From an uncultured Bacteroidales bacterium (GTDB lineage: Bacteria; Bacteroidota; Bacteroidia; Bacteroidales; Paludibacteraceae), in contig CAMHGK010000006.1 of NCBI GenBank assembly GCA_946184695.1, positions 1-32,800 on the forward strand: DNA of 32,800 nucleotides, in the 5' to 3' direction. Shown in pieces: positions 1 to 8,248 of this stretch (the stretch's first letter is position 1; each line of letters begins with the position of its first letter). The position numbers and the translations under genes were made by a program. The notes beneath the pieces were generated by a model. That model made no database searches, was not told the origin of the DNA, and worked only from the letters and a program-made list of their open reading frames with translations.

Positions 1-308
1 TTACTCAAAATATCAATATAATTGACTAAATATCCGTTGATTATAAAACTAATATCACTACTGTCCACTAAGAAATAAACAAAAACCAACAAAACCCTTT
101 GAGTGCATTAGAAGCGATGCTTCTTATACAAATTGCTACTAAAAACTCCTCGTAAGCAAGTTTCCAGATAGTTTTTACTACCAATTTGTCAACTCTTACG
201 AGCGAAAGCGCTCAAAGACATAAACATATAAAACATTGTTAAATCAAATCCGTTTACTCAAAATATCAATATAATTGACTAAATATCCGTTGATTATAAA
301 ACTAATAT
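1..308. repeat. 55-bp perfect direct repeat (1-55 and 254-308) flanking ~198 bp of noncoding DNA
   Basis: ttactcaaaatatcaatataattgactaaatatccgttgattataaaactaatat occurs identically at 1-55 and 254-308; the left copy touches the window edge so its true left boundary is unknown. Confidence 0.95.
128..189. repeat. Long imperfect hairpin between the direct repeats
   Basis: acaaattgctactaaaaact (128-147) pairs with agtttttactaccaatttgt (170-189), 18/20 complementary, 22-nt loop. Confidence 0.75.
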
Positions 309-369
309 GATATTTTAAGTGGACACTAATGCATTAGGATACATTCTACCTGTTCTCCGCCGCTATAAA

Positions 370-410
370 GCCAAAAAACGCCACGTTGGTTCCAACGTGG
401 CGTTTTTGGC
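370..410 (-). terminator. Intrinsic terminator hairpin downstream of secDF
   Basis: gccaaaaaacgccacgttgg/ttccaacgtggcgtttttggc inverted repeat just after the secDF stop; A/T-rich arms allow bidirectional use. Confidence 0.85.
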
Positions 411-435
411 TTATTTATAAATATGTGCGCAGCAG

Positions 436-3400
436 TTATTTCTGCTCAGCTTTCTGCTCTTTACGGCGCTCCTGAGCTTTCTGAATATCGTATGCTAAAG
501 GAGTAGCGATAAACAGCGACGAATAAGTACCGATTATCACACCGAGAAGCAATGCGAATACGAATCCGCGTATCGAGCTGCCACCAAAGAGGAAGATGGC
601 AAACAGCACAACGAAAGTTGACATAGATGTCGAGAACGTACGCGACAATGTTGCATTCAGAGCCTCGTTGATGTTGCTCTCTTTCTCACGCTTGGGATAA
701 AGCTTGTTGTACTCGCGGATACGGTCGAAGATGACCACGGTATCGTTGATTGAATAACCTATCACCGTCAGGATGGCTGCAATAAAGGCTTGGTCAATCT
801 CCATCGAGAACGGCATTACGCGCCAGAATATAGCATACACGCCGAGGATGATGATTGAGTCGTGAGCCAATGCAGTGATACCGCCGATAGAGAACGAGAT
901 ATTGCGGAAACGGATGAGGATATACACTGCAATCACTATTAGGGCGATGATGATAGCCCAGATAGCTGCCACCTTGATGTCGTCGGCTATCGAAGGACCT
1001 ACCTTCTGCGATTGCATTATGCCCACAGGGTTCTCCTCAGTGCCTGCTGCACCGTTCTTGAACTGCTCCATTGTAACGTCAGCTCCAAGCTTACCCTGCA
1101 AGCCGCGGAACAGGCGAGCCTCAATCTCTTCGTCGATATTCGTATCCTGCGAGTCGATACCGAACTTCGTCGAAACACGGACTTGGTTCGGGTTGCCGAT
1201 AGTAATGACAGTGGCACTTACGCCATCAAACTCATCTTCGAGCAACTCACGGATTTCTTCGGGCTGCACGGGCTCTGCAAAACGAATCACATAGTTGCGA
1301 CCACCCGAGAAGTCGATACCGAGGTTCAGATTACCGAAGATATGCGGCTCAAGACCTAATATTGAAATCACAACCAGCGCACCCGATACTATATAGGTAA
1401 CCTTGCGCGCACCGAGGAAGTTGAAGCTCAGATTCTGGAACCAGCTCTTAGTGATATTCGAGGTGAAAGCAAGAGGCTTGGCATTCGGACGCTTGGCGTA
1501 ATCTTCGAGCAACAGACGGGTGAGGAACACAGCTGTAAAGAACGAAGATATGATACCTATCATGAAGGTAACGGCGAAACCGCGGATAGGACCGGTACCG
1601 AATACAGCAAGCACGACGCCGGTGAGGAACGAGGTGACGTTGGCATCGACGATAGCGGTGATGGCACCCGAGAAACCGTCGGTGATAGCCTTAGAGAGAT
1701 TCTTGCCGGCTTTCATCTCCTCACGAATTCGCTCATAGATAAGCACGTTGGCATCGACTGCCATACCAAGAGTCAGAACGATACCGGCAATACCGGGCAA
1801 CGTCAGAACAGCCGAGAACGAACAGAGAATACCAATCAGCAGGAACACGTTGGCAAGCAGAGCAGCATCGGCTATCAGACCCGGAATAACTCCGTAGTAG
1901 AACACCATATAAACCAGCACAAGGCAGAAGGCGATGATGAAGCTTATCAGACCATCGTGGATTGCCTCTTGACCGAGCGACGGACCTACAACGTCCTCTT
2001 GAACTATGCGGGCGGGAGCCGGCATCTTACCCGACTTGAGGGTGTTAGCCAAGTCTTTGGCTTCCTCAACGGTGAAGTGACCGGTGATCTGCGAATTGCC
2101 GCCGTCGATCTTGGTCTGAACGGTGGGGAACGAATAAACGAAGCCGTCGAGCACTATAGCCACCGACTTGCCTATGTTCTGTTCGGTCAGACGTGACCAC
2201 TGCTCAGCGCCTTCCTTGTTCATTGACATACTTACGTAAGCCTCGCCGGTGGTCTGCTGGAAGTCGCTGCGTGCGTCGGTAATGACGTCACCTGCCAAGC
2301 TCGGACGACCATCGCGCTGAGCCTTGAGGGCTATCAGCTGGAAGTAGCTGCCAGCCTCGTCAACTGCCTTAACCGACCAGTTCAGACGGAGGTTGCGCGG
2401 GAGAAGAGCCTGAGCCTGCTTGGAAGAAAGAAGCTCGTTGACACGTGCCGTATCAGCCCAATGAGCAGTACCTACAACCGGACCTTGGAAAGGCTGACCG
2501 GCAGCATTAACTGACGGCTGAAGAATACCGAACAGAGGATTCTGCTTCTTGAATTGTTCGAGTTGAGCCTGAGCATCTTGCTCGGCTTCGTCGGCAAGGG
2601 CTAAGGTATCACCTTCAGCTGCCTGAGCCGGCTCTGCGGGTTTCTGCTCGGCTTCTGCCACACCTTCAGCTGCATTGGCTGCCTCGGTGGCTGCCTGAGT
2701 CTTCTGAAGCTCAGAGTTGAGCTGAGCGAACTTAGGATATATTTCGTCGAAGTTATAGGTCTCCCAGAACTCAAGATTGGCTGTACCTTGCAGGAGTTTT
2801 CTGACGCGCTCAGGCTCCTTGATACCCGGGAGCTCAATGAGGATACGTCCTGCCTGGTCCATCTTCTGGATGTTAGGCTGAACCACACCAAAACGGTCGA
2901 TACGTGTACGAAGCACGTTGAACGAGTTGTCAACAGCACTCTCGGTCTCCTGACGCAGCACCTCTATCACCTGAGCATTGGTCGAAGATGTAGATATCTT
3001 GTCAATCAGTTCGTACTTGGCGAATACGGTTGACAGCTTGGCACCCGGAGCCACCTCTTCCCATGCGGCTGCAAACAAGTCAACAAAATCAGCCTGAGAA
3101 GCAGCCTGACGCGACTTGGCAAGAGCCATAGCAGCCTTGAAGTTCTCCGACTGGTCATGACCCGACAATGCGTCAACAATATCAGGCACACTGACTTCCA
3201 TAATTACGTTCATACCACCCTTGAGGTCAAGACCCAAGTTGATTTCTTTCTCGCGGCACTCTTTGAGAGTATAGCCGAACCACACTTTCTCTTTAGCCAT
3301 GTTGTCAAGATAGACCATAGCTCCTTCGGGAGCCTCGGCTGCCTTCTTGTCGTAATGACGGACAACAAAACTAAACGAAAGATAGAAGGCGCATACCAAT

Positions 3401-3444
3401 GCTAACAGTACCGCCAATGTTCTAACAAGTCCTTTGTTTTGCAT
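436..3444 (-). CDS. secDF: Protein translocase subunit SecDF (fused SecD-SecF)
   Basis: Long ORF with SecD motifs (LGLDLKGGMNVIMEV, GMAVDANVLIYERIREE) followed by SecF motifs (GIDFSGGRNYVIRF, GYSINDTVVIFDRIRE); start assigned at MQNKGLVRTL rather than the upstream ATG. Confidence 0.96.
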   Translation of the reverse strand: MQNKGLVRTLAVLLALVCAFYLSFSFVVRHYDKKAAEAPEGAMVYLDNMAKEKVWFGYTLKECREKEINLGLDLKGGMNVIMEVSVPDIVDALSGHDQSENFKAAMALAKSRQAASQADFVDLFAAAWEEVAPGAKLSTVFAKYELIDKISTSSTNAQVIEVLRQETESAVDNSFNVLRTRIDRFGVVQPNIQKMDQAGRILIELPGIKEPERVRKLLQGTANLEFWETYNFDEIYPKFAQLNSELQKTQAATEAANAAEGVAEAEQKPAEPAQAAEGDTLALADEAEQDAQAQLEQFKKQNPLFGILQPSVNAAGQPFQGPVVGTAHWADTARVNELLSSKQAQALLPRNLRLNWSVKAVDEAGSYFQLIALKAQRDGRPSLAGDVITDARSDFQQTTGEAYVSMSMNKEGAEQWSRLTEQNIGKSVAIVLDGFVYSFPTVQTKIDGGNSQITGHFTVEEAKDLANTLKSGKMPAPARIVQEDVVGPSLGQEAIHDGLISFIIAFCLVLVYMVFYYGVIPGLIADAALLANVFLLIGILCSFSAVLTLPGIAGIVLTLGMAVDANVLIYERIREEMKAGKNLSKAITDGFSGAITAIVDANVTSFLTGVVLAVFGTGPIRGFAVTFMIGIISSFFTAVFLTRLLLEDYAKRPNAKPLAFTSNITKSWFQNLSFNFLGARKVTYIVSGALVVISILGLEPHIFGNLNLGIDFSGGRNYVIRFAEPVQPEEIRELLEDEFDGVSATVITIGNPNQVRVSTKFGIDSQDTNIDEEIEARLFRGLQGKLGADVTMEQFKNGAAGTEENPVGIMQSQKVGPSIADDIKVAAIWAIIIALIVIAVYILIRFRNISFSIGGITALAHDSIIILGVYAIFWRVMPFSMEIDQAFIAAILTVIGYSINDTVVIFDRIREYNKLYPKREKESNINEALNATLSRTFSTSMSTFVVLFAIFLFGGSSIRGFVFALLLGVIIGTYSSLFIATPLAYDIQKAQERRKEQKAEQK

Positions 3445-3576
3445 TTTTATAGATATTTTGATTATTATTCGTGCTTCTTTTATCAATCTCCGCACCTGCC
3501 CCGTCAGCCCTTACACGCTCCCGTACAAAAATCAGCAACCTGCACCGGCTCTGAGCAGTGCTTGCAAAAAAGCGTG

Positions 3577-3608
3577 CAAAGATACTATATTTTTTTTATT
3601 CAAACAAA
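3577..3608 (-). promoter_or_regulatory. Bacteroidetes-type promoter for secDF
   Basis: On minus strand TTTG-N20-TATCTTTG (CAAAGATA 3577-3584, CAAA 3605-3608), matching the -33 TTTG / -7 TAnnTTTG consensus. Confidence 0.65.
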
Positions 3609-3641
3609 TAATTTGGTTTTTATAGCGAAAATTAGTCGTTT

Positions 3642-3676
3642 TTTGTTCGCTCGTACGGAATTTTTAACTAATTTTG
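3642..3676 (+). promoter_or_regulatory. Bacteroidetes-type promoter for dacB
   Basis: TTTG (3642-3645)-N23-TAATTTTG (3669-3676), 20 bp before the start codon. Confidence 0.55.
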
Positions 3677-3695
3677 CGGGCCAAATAAAATCCCT

Positions 3696-5138
3696 ATGCT
3701 AAAAAAACTCACTTATATTTTTGTTTGCTCAATTAGCGTGCTGTCAGCGTGTGCAGAACAAGAGCCTGCACTTGAACTGTTTCTCAACAGCGACATCACC
3801 CGCAATTCCAACATCACCCTACTGGTAAAAAACATAACCACCGACAAGGTCATTGCCTCGTACCGCCCCAACGTCGTGGTACCTCCCGCCTCCACCATGA
3901 AGCTGCTCACCACCGCCACCGCTCTTGAGCTATACGGCGGCAACTACCGCTTTGAAACCTATCTTGAGTCCGACGGCGAGCTGAAGGACGGCGAGCTGAA
4001 AGGCAACCTGTACGTACGCGGCACCGGCGACCCCACATTGGGCAGCCAGAAAGTGGGCAACCAGATGTTTCTCTACAAGTGGGCACAGCAAATGGTACGG
4101 CTCGGAATAAAAAAAATCAGCGGCAGCGTAGTTGCCGACATGTCGTTTTTCGATGGAGAAGCAACCAACCCCGGATGGATATGGGAAGACATAGGCAACT
4201 ACTACGCCCCCGGAATATTTTCGATTGCTTACATGGACAACACCATGAATATCCAGCTACGCTCCGCACAAATAGGCAGTGTGGCAGAAGTGGTGAAGAC
4301 CATACCCGACATACCGGAAGTGAGTTTTGAAAACCACATACGGTGTACCGAGATACAATACGACGGCGCATACGTGCACGGCATGCCCTACAATAACACC
4401 CGCTATTTGGTGGGTTCAGTGCCGTCCAACAGAGGCATATTCGGAGTAAAAGGCGACATCCCCAACCCCGGACTGCTGCTTGCCCGACACTTCACTCAGG
4501 CACTCCGGCAAGCCGGAATTGAAGTTACGGGCGATGCCGGATTTATAGCCGAGCCGCAAGTGAATGTCAACGGACAAACAGTAGAACGGGACGTGCTCTA
4601 CACGCACCTGTCGGAGCCGCTTCGCGAGATAGTCAAAGAGACCAACATGAACTCCAACAATCTCTACGCCGAACAGCTGTTCCGTTTCCTCGGCAGCCGG
4701 CAGAACACGCCCGCCACAATCAACAATTCCGTACAAGTGATTCAGCACTTCTGGAAGCAGCGCAAGGTGGACATCTCGACCTGCATCATTCAAGACGGTT
4801 GCGGACTGTCGCCTATCGACGGCATGTCAGCCGAGATATATGTCAGGCTGCTCACTTATATGCTTCGGTCAGCCAACGCTGAGGATTTCATTGCCTCGTT
4901 GCCGGTAGCAGGCGAGAGCGGCACCCTGACAGGCTTCTGCCTGAAGACTCCGCTGCAGCATAACCTCAAAGCAAAATCAGGAACCACCTCCAAGGTGAAG
5001 AGTTATGCAGGGTATATCAACGCACAAAACGGCGACACATGGGCTTTTGCCATCATCATCAACAACCCCAACGGCAAAGTCAAGCAAGCACAAGCGGAAA
5101 TCCAACGCTTCCTGAACAGACTCTACAAAGAGAATTAA
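3696..5138 (+). CDS. dacB: D-alanyl-D-alanine carboxypeptidase/endopeptidase (PBP4 family, peptidase S13)
   Basis: Signal/lipoprotein-like N-terminus (LSACAEQE), PPASTMKLLTTATALELYG (SxxK), NSNNLYAEQLFR (SxN-type), KAKSGTTSKVKSYAGYI (KTG-like). Confidence 0.93.
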   Translation: MLKKLTYIFVCSISVLSACAEQEPALELFLNSDITRNSNITLLVKNITTDKVIASYRPNVVVPPASTMKLLTTATALELYGGNYRFETYLESDGELKDGELKGNLYVRGTGDPTLGSQKVGNQMFLYKWAQQMVRLGIKKISGSVVADMSFFDGEATNPGWIWEDIGNYYAPGIFSIAYMDNTMNIQLRSAQIGSVAEVVKTIPDIPEVSFENHIRCTEIQYDGAYVHGMPYNNTRYLVGSVPSNRGIFGVKGDIPNPGLLLARHFTQALRQAGIEVTGDAGFIAEPQVNVNGQTVERDVLYTHLSEPLREIVKETNMNSNNLYAEQLFRFLGSRQNTPATINNSVQVIQHFWKQRKVDISTCIIQDGCGLSPIDGMSAEIYVRLLTYMLRSANAEDFIASLPVAGESGTLTGFCLKTPLQHNLKAKSGTTSKVKSYAGYINAQNGDTWAFAIIINNPNGKVKQAQAEIQRFLNRLYKEN

Positions 5139-5143
5139 TGTAC

Positions 5144-5348
5144 AATGCATAATGCATAATGCATAATGCATAATGCTCATAATGCTCAATGCATAATGCA
5201 TAATGCGTAATGCATAATGCGTAATATTCAATGCTCAATGCATAATGCGTAATGCTCAATGCATAATGCACAATGCGTAATGCACAATGCTCAATGCTCA
5301 ATGCATAATGCACAATGCGTAATGCTCAATGCTCAATGCACAATGCAT
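5144..5348. repeat. 29-unit heptanucleotide tandem array, AATGC + variable dinucleotide
   Basis: Hand-parsed: 29 consecutive 7-mers; 28 are AATGC followed by AT(11), TC(8), GT(5) or AC(4); one is AATATTC; a single 2-bp 'at' insertion at 5179-5180. Confidence 0.97.
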
Positions 5349-5378
5349 AATTATACGTAGGAGGTCCATTTACATATC

Positions 5379-6278
5379 ATGCTTAAATATCTCGAACATA
5401 CCGACAGCACCAACACACAGTTAACCGACTTTTGCAACCAACAGTTGGCAGCAGGGAACGCGATAGAAAACCTTACTACCATCTACACCTTCTCGCAGTC
5501 AGCCGGCCGCGGGCAACAAGGCAACAAATGGGAGAGCGAACCCGGGCAGAATCTGCTGTTCTCGACTGCCTTCCTGCTGCCTCAACTGCCAGCACAACAG
5601 CAGTTCCGCATAACTGAGTTGGTGGCATTGGCGGTGTGGGAAACAGTGGGCGACATACTGCGCCGCGATGCTCCACCGATTTCCGACTCTCTGAAAATCA
5701 AATGGCCTAACGACCTCTACGCGGCAGACCGTAAACTCGCAGGCATGCTCATAGAAAACTGTCTTGCCGGCAGCCATATCCTATACAGCGTAGCAGGCAT
5801 CGGTCTCAACGTCAATCAGACCGCCTTTCCCGAAAACGTTCCTAATCCTGTTTCACTTTCTTTGCTCACAGGACAGCGCTACGACCTTCACGAGCTCATG
5901 CAGCAGATATTGACAGCGTTTGCAAGACTATTGCCCCTGATTGAGCAAGGCGGTTTTCAAACACTGCATAGCATGTACATGCAGCACCTATACCGTCGGC
6001 AGGGTTGGTTTGAGTGGGAAGAACGCGAGTGCTCCACAGCACCATCCGACCCGCTGTTTGCCAACAACAACTACGGGTCGCAAACAGCCGGCAACAACGG
6101 CAGCAACTCCCAAACACCCGGCTACAACGGCGGCGGTGCCGGCAATATCATTCTGCCGGATTCCAAGCGCTTCGAAGCACAAATAGAGGGAGTCGATGAG
6201 CAAGGCAGACTTCTGCTCACCGACCGCTCAGGCGGACGCCGCTGTTACCACTTCAAGCAGATTCGCTACGTGATTTAG
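5379..6278 (+). CDS. birA: Biotin--[acetyl-CoA-carboxylase] ligase
   Basis: SAGRGQQGNKWESEPGQNLLFS, KIKWPNDLYAADRKLAGMLIE, GIGLNVNQ motifs; carries an unusual N/G/S/Q-rich insertion before the C-terminal domain. Confidence 0.94.
   Translation: MLKYLEHTDSTNTQLTDFCNQQLAAGNAIENLTTIYTFSQSAGRGQQGNKWESEPGQNLLFSTAFLLPQLPAQQQFRITELVALAVWETVGDILRRDAPPISDSLKIKWPNDLYAADRKLAGMLIENCLAGSHILYSVAGIGLNVNQTAFPENVPNPVSLSLLTGQRYDLHELMQQILTAFARLLPLIEQGGFQTLHSMYMQHLYRRQGWFEWEERECSTAPSDPLFANNNYGSQTAGNNGSNSQTPGYNGGGAGNIILPDSKRFEAQIEGVDEQGRLLLTDRSGGRRCYHFKQIRYVI
6082..6134 (+). repeat. 30-bp period coding minisatellite in birA
   Basis: caaacagccggcaacaacggcagc and caaacacccggctacaacggcggc lie 30 bp apart, 21/24 identical, encoding QTAGNNGS / QTPGYNGG. 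Confidence 0.75.
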
Positions 6279-6317
6279 TGCACCCTGTCCGGCTTCAGTC
6301 CACTTATGAGTTAACCA

Positions 6318-6396
6318 TGCACCAAAGTACGGATAACTCATTCGCAAAACCGCAATTTAGTGCAAATTTGCACCAAATTGCGGATAATTATTTGCC
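6318..6396. repeat. Imperfect direct repeat overlapping a 34-bp near-perfect palindrome
   Basis: tgcaccaaagtacggataactcattcgc (6318-6345) vs tgcaccaaattgcggataattatttgcc (6369-6396), 21/28; palindrome ccgcaattt-a-gtgcaaatttgcac-c-aaattgcgg at 6350-6383. Confidence 0.85.
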
Positions 6397-6403
6397 CAAA
6401 TCA

Positions 6404-6411
6404 TAACTTTG
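6404..6411 (+). promoter_or_regulatory. Orphan promoter -7-like box TAACTTTG
   Basis: Perfect TAnnTTTG match on plus strand with no annotated plus-strand gene downstream; only a weak -33 candidate (ATTG 6377-6380, N23). Confidence 0.4.
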
Positions 6412-6460
6412 CAATGGACACATTATGGCACTTACGCACCTACTTGTTTCATACACACAT

Positions 6461-6496
6461 AAAAAATAAAGGCACCTTGAGGTGCCTTTATTTTTT
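6461..6496. terminator. Bidirectional intrinsic terminator (susD-like end)
   Basis: aaaaaataaaggcacc-ttga-ggtgcctttatttttt: perfect 16-bp arms, tetraloop, T/A tracts on both sides. Confidence 0.93.
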
Positions 6497-6508
6497 ATGC
6501 AGTAGATA

Positions 6509-8194
6509 TTACCAGCCCGGGTTCTGACCAATCTGAGGATTGAGAGCAATCTCGTTGGTCGGAATAGGATAGAGGTAATACTTCTTGTCAAACGAACGTT
6601 TGTTGCCATTGAGAGTAACGATATATCCTTCGGCATCGGTCTCAACACTTGTTCCTGCGAGCGAGCCTACCCATGCGCCTTTGGCGATGTTAGGATTGGC
6701 ATCGGTATCAAGACGGTCGAGCTGGTGCCAGCGGATGAGGCTCCAATAGCGGTCGTTCATGCAGTACATAAGCTCGCAACGACGCTCGCGACGTACATTC
6801 TCAAGCAGGTCGCCGCCTGTAGCCGATACACCGGGCATACCTGCACGTGTACGCAGTTGGTCGATAGCGTCGGTAGCCTTGGTGGTCTCACCGAGTTCGG
6901 CACAAGCCTCCGCATAGTCCAGAAGCAACTTGCCATACCAGAATATAGGAGCGTCGGTCCAGTTGCCGGAAGTTGACTGGCGGTTGGTGTCGTCAATCTT
7001 GTCGGTATCGAATACGCGCACGCCATAACCGGTAGTGGTGGTTGACTCTGCGCCTCCGAAGCGCTTCCATCCGTGGTCAACAAAGTGAACGATAGTATCA
7101 ACCTGAACCGAAAGGCGCGGGTCGCGATTCTTGAGGACAGCGGCTATATTGATAACCTTATGGTCGGTGTCAACATGACCATCAGCAGCAAGAAGTTCAA
7201 GCTCTACGCCCTTGTCGTTTTTATCGAGAGTGGTCTCAGCAGCTGTTTTTCCATCGCGGAAAAGGTAGCTGTCGAAAGCATCTTTGGTCATACCTACTAC
7301 GGGAGTTGAACCGCAGGTGTAGTCGATAGTGCCGTGTGCAAGAACGCCAAGTACATAGTGCTTGTAGAGTATCATCTCGTTGTTGCCTGCAAGGTCAAGC
7401 GAGTTGAAGTTGGCATGATAGCCTTCAACATCGGTGCCGTTGAGAGCAAACTTCTCTGATTTGATTATAACTTCAGAAGCCTTGACCACTTCCTGCAGAT
7501 ACTTGTTTGCACGCTCAACATCGGCAGCCTTCTGACCGTCGGCAGCACTGCGGTATTTGCAGAATGTACCTTCATAGAGGCAAATCTCAGCCTTTATGGC
7601 ATTGGCAACATACTTATTGAACGCTACGCGTGAGTCACTGTTATAAGTGATATTTTCAACTGCGAAATTGAGGTCTTCAAGAACCTTGTCCATCACCTCG
7701 TCGCGGTCTTGGCGAGCAGCCTTGAGCACCTCGGAGCCGGTGTTGAGTTCGGTATCAATGTAGTAGCAGTCGCCGAAAGCACGAACAACCTTATAGTGCT
7801 GCCATGCTCTGTACAAACGTGCCACGCCCAACCAGTTGTTTTTCGAGGCTTCGTTCATCGACTCGATGCCGGGGATGGCTTCGATTAGAGTATTAGCGCG
7901 GCGAATCTCAGTGTAGGAGTTGTTCCACAGTGAGCTTGTAGCGCTGGGGTTGATATAAGTCCAAGGAGTCAGACCACGCTCAACCTGATCGTCGTTGAGG
8001 AAGTTGAAGTAGTAGTCGCCCGAGCCGCTTCCATAACCCGTGAATGCGTTATAGAAAGCGTTGGCATACACCTCAACATTGCTCTCACTTGTGAAGTAGT
8101 TCGATTTAGTGAACTCGGTTTCCGGATCACTATTTAGAACTGAGCAACCGGTAAACAAAACCACTGTTGCTACAAATAATGCTATCTTTTTCAT
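6509..8194 (-). CDS. RagB/SusD family nutrient-uptake outer membrane lipoprotein
   Basis: Lipoprotein signal MKKIALFVATVVLFTGCS; SusD features (WNNSYTEIRRANTLIE, LYRAWQHYKVVRAFGD, C-terminal ERRCELMYCMNDRYWSLIRW...YLYPIPTNEIALNPQIGQNPGW); directly downstream of susC-like gene. Confidence 0.95.
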   Translation of the reverse strand: MKKIALFVATVVLFTGCSVLNSDPETEFTKSNYFTSESNVEVYANAFYNAFTGYGSGSGDYYFNFLNDDQVERGLTPWTYINPSATSSLWNNSYTEIRRANTLIEAIPGIESMNEASKNNWLGVARLYRAWQHYKVVRAFGDCYYIDTELNTGSEVLKAARQDRDEVMDKVLEDLNFAVENITYNSDSRVAFNKYVANAIKAEICLYEGTFCKYRSAADGQKAADVERANKYLQEVVKASEVIIKSEKFALNGTDVEGYHANFNSLDLAGNNEMILYKHYVLGVLAHGTIDYTCGSTPVVGMTKDAFDSYLFRDGKTAAETTLDKNDKGVELELLAADGHVDTDHKVINIAAVLKNRDPRLSVQVDTIVHFVDHGWKRFGGAESTTTTGYGVRVFDTDKIDDTNRQSTSGNWTDAPIFWYGKLLLDYAEACAELGETTKATDAIDQLRTRAGMPGVSATGGDLLENVRRERRCELMYCMNDRYWSLIRWHQLDRLDTDANPNIAKGAWVGSLAGTSVETDAEGYIVTLNGNKRSFDKKYYLYPIPTNEIALNPQIGQNPGW

Positions 8195-8248
8195 AATCGT
8201 GAGATTTCTAAAATTAAACATTTCATATTTCTTCTATAGTGTTACATT

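Noticed and set aside
2560-2720. Ala/Glu/Gln-rich segment in SecDF (QAATEAANAAEGVAEAEQKPAEPAQ)
   Set aside because: Low-complexity linker in the SecD periplasmic region; I consider such linkers ordinary in fused Bacteroidetes SecDF proteins
4977-5313. Minus-strand ORFs encoding MHYALCIMHYALSI-type peptides
   Set aside because: They are read-through of the 7-bp tandem array (21 bp = 7 aa period) in two frames, have no independent gene signals and overlap the dacB 3' end; treated as a DNA repeat
5144-5348. Heptamer array as a CRISPR array
   Set aside because: 7-bp units without spacers; no cas genes
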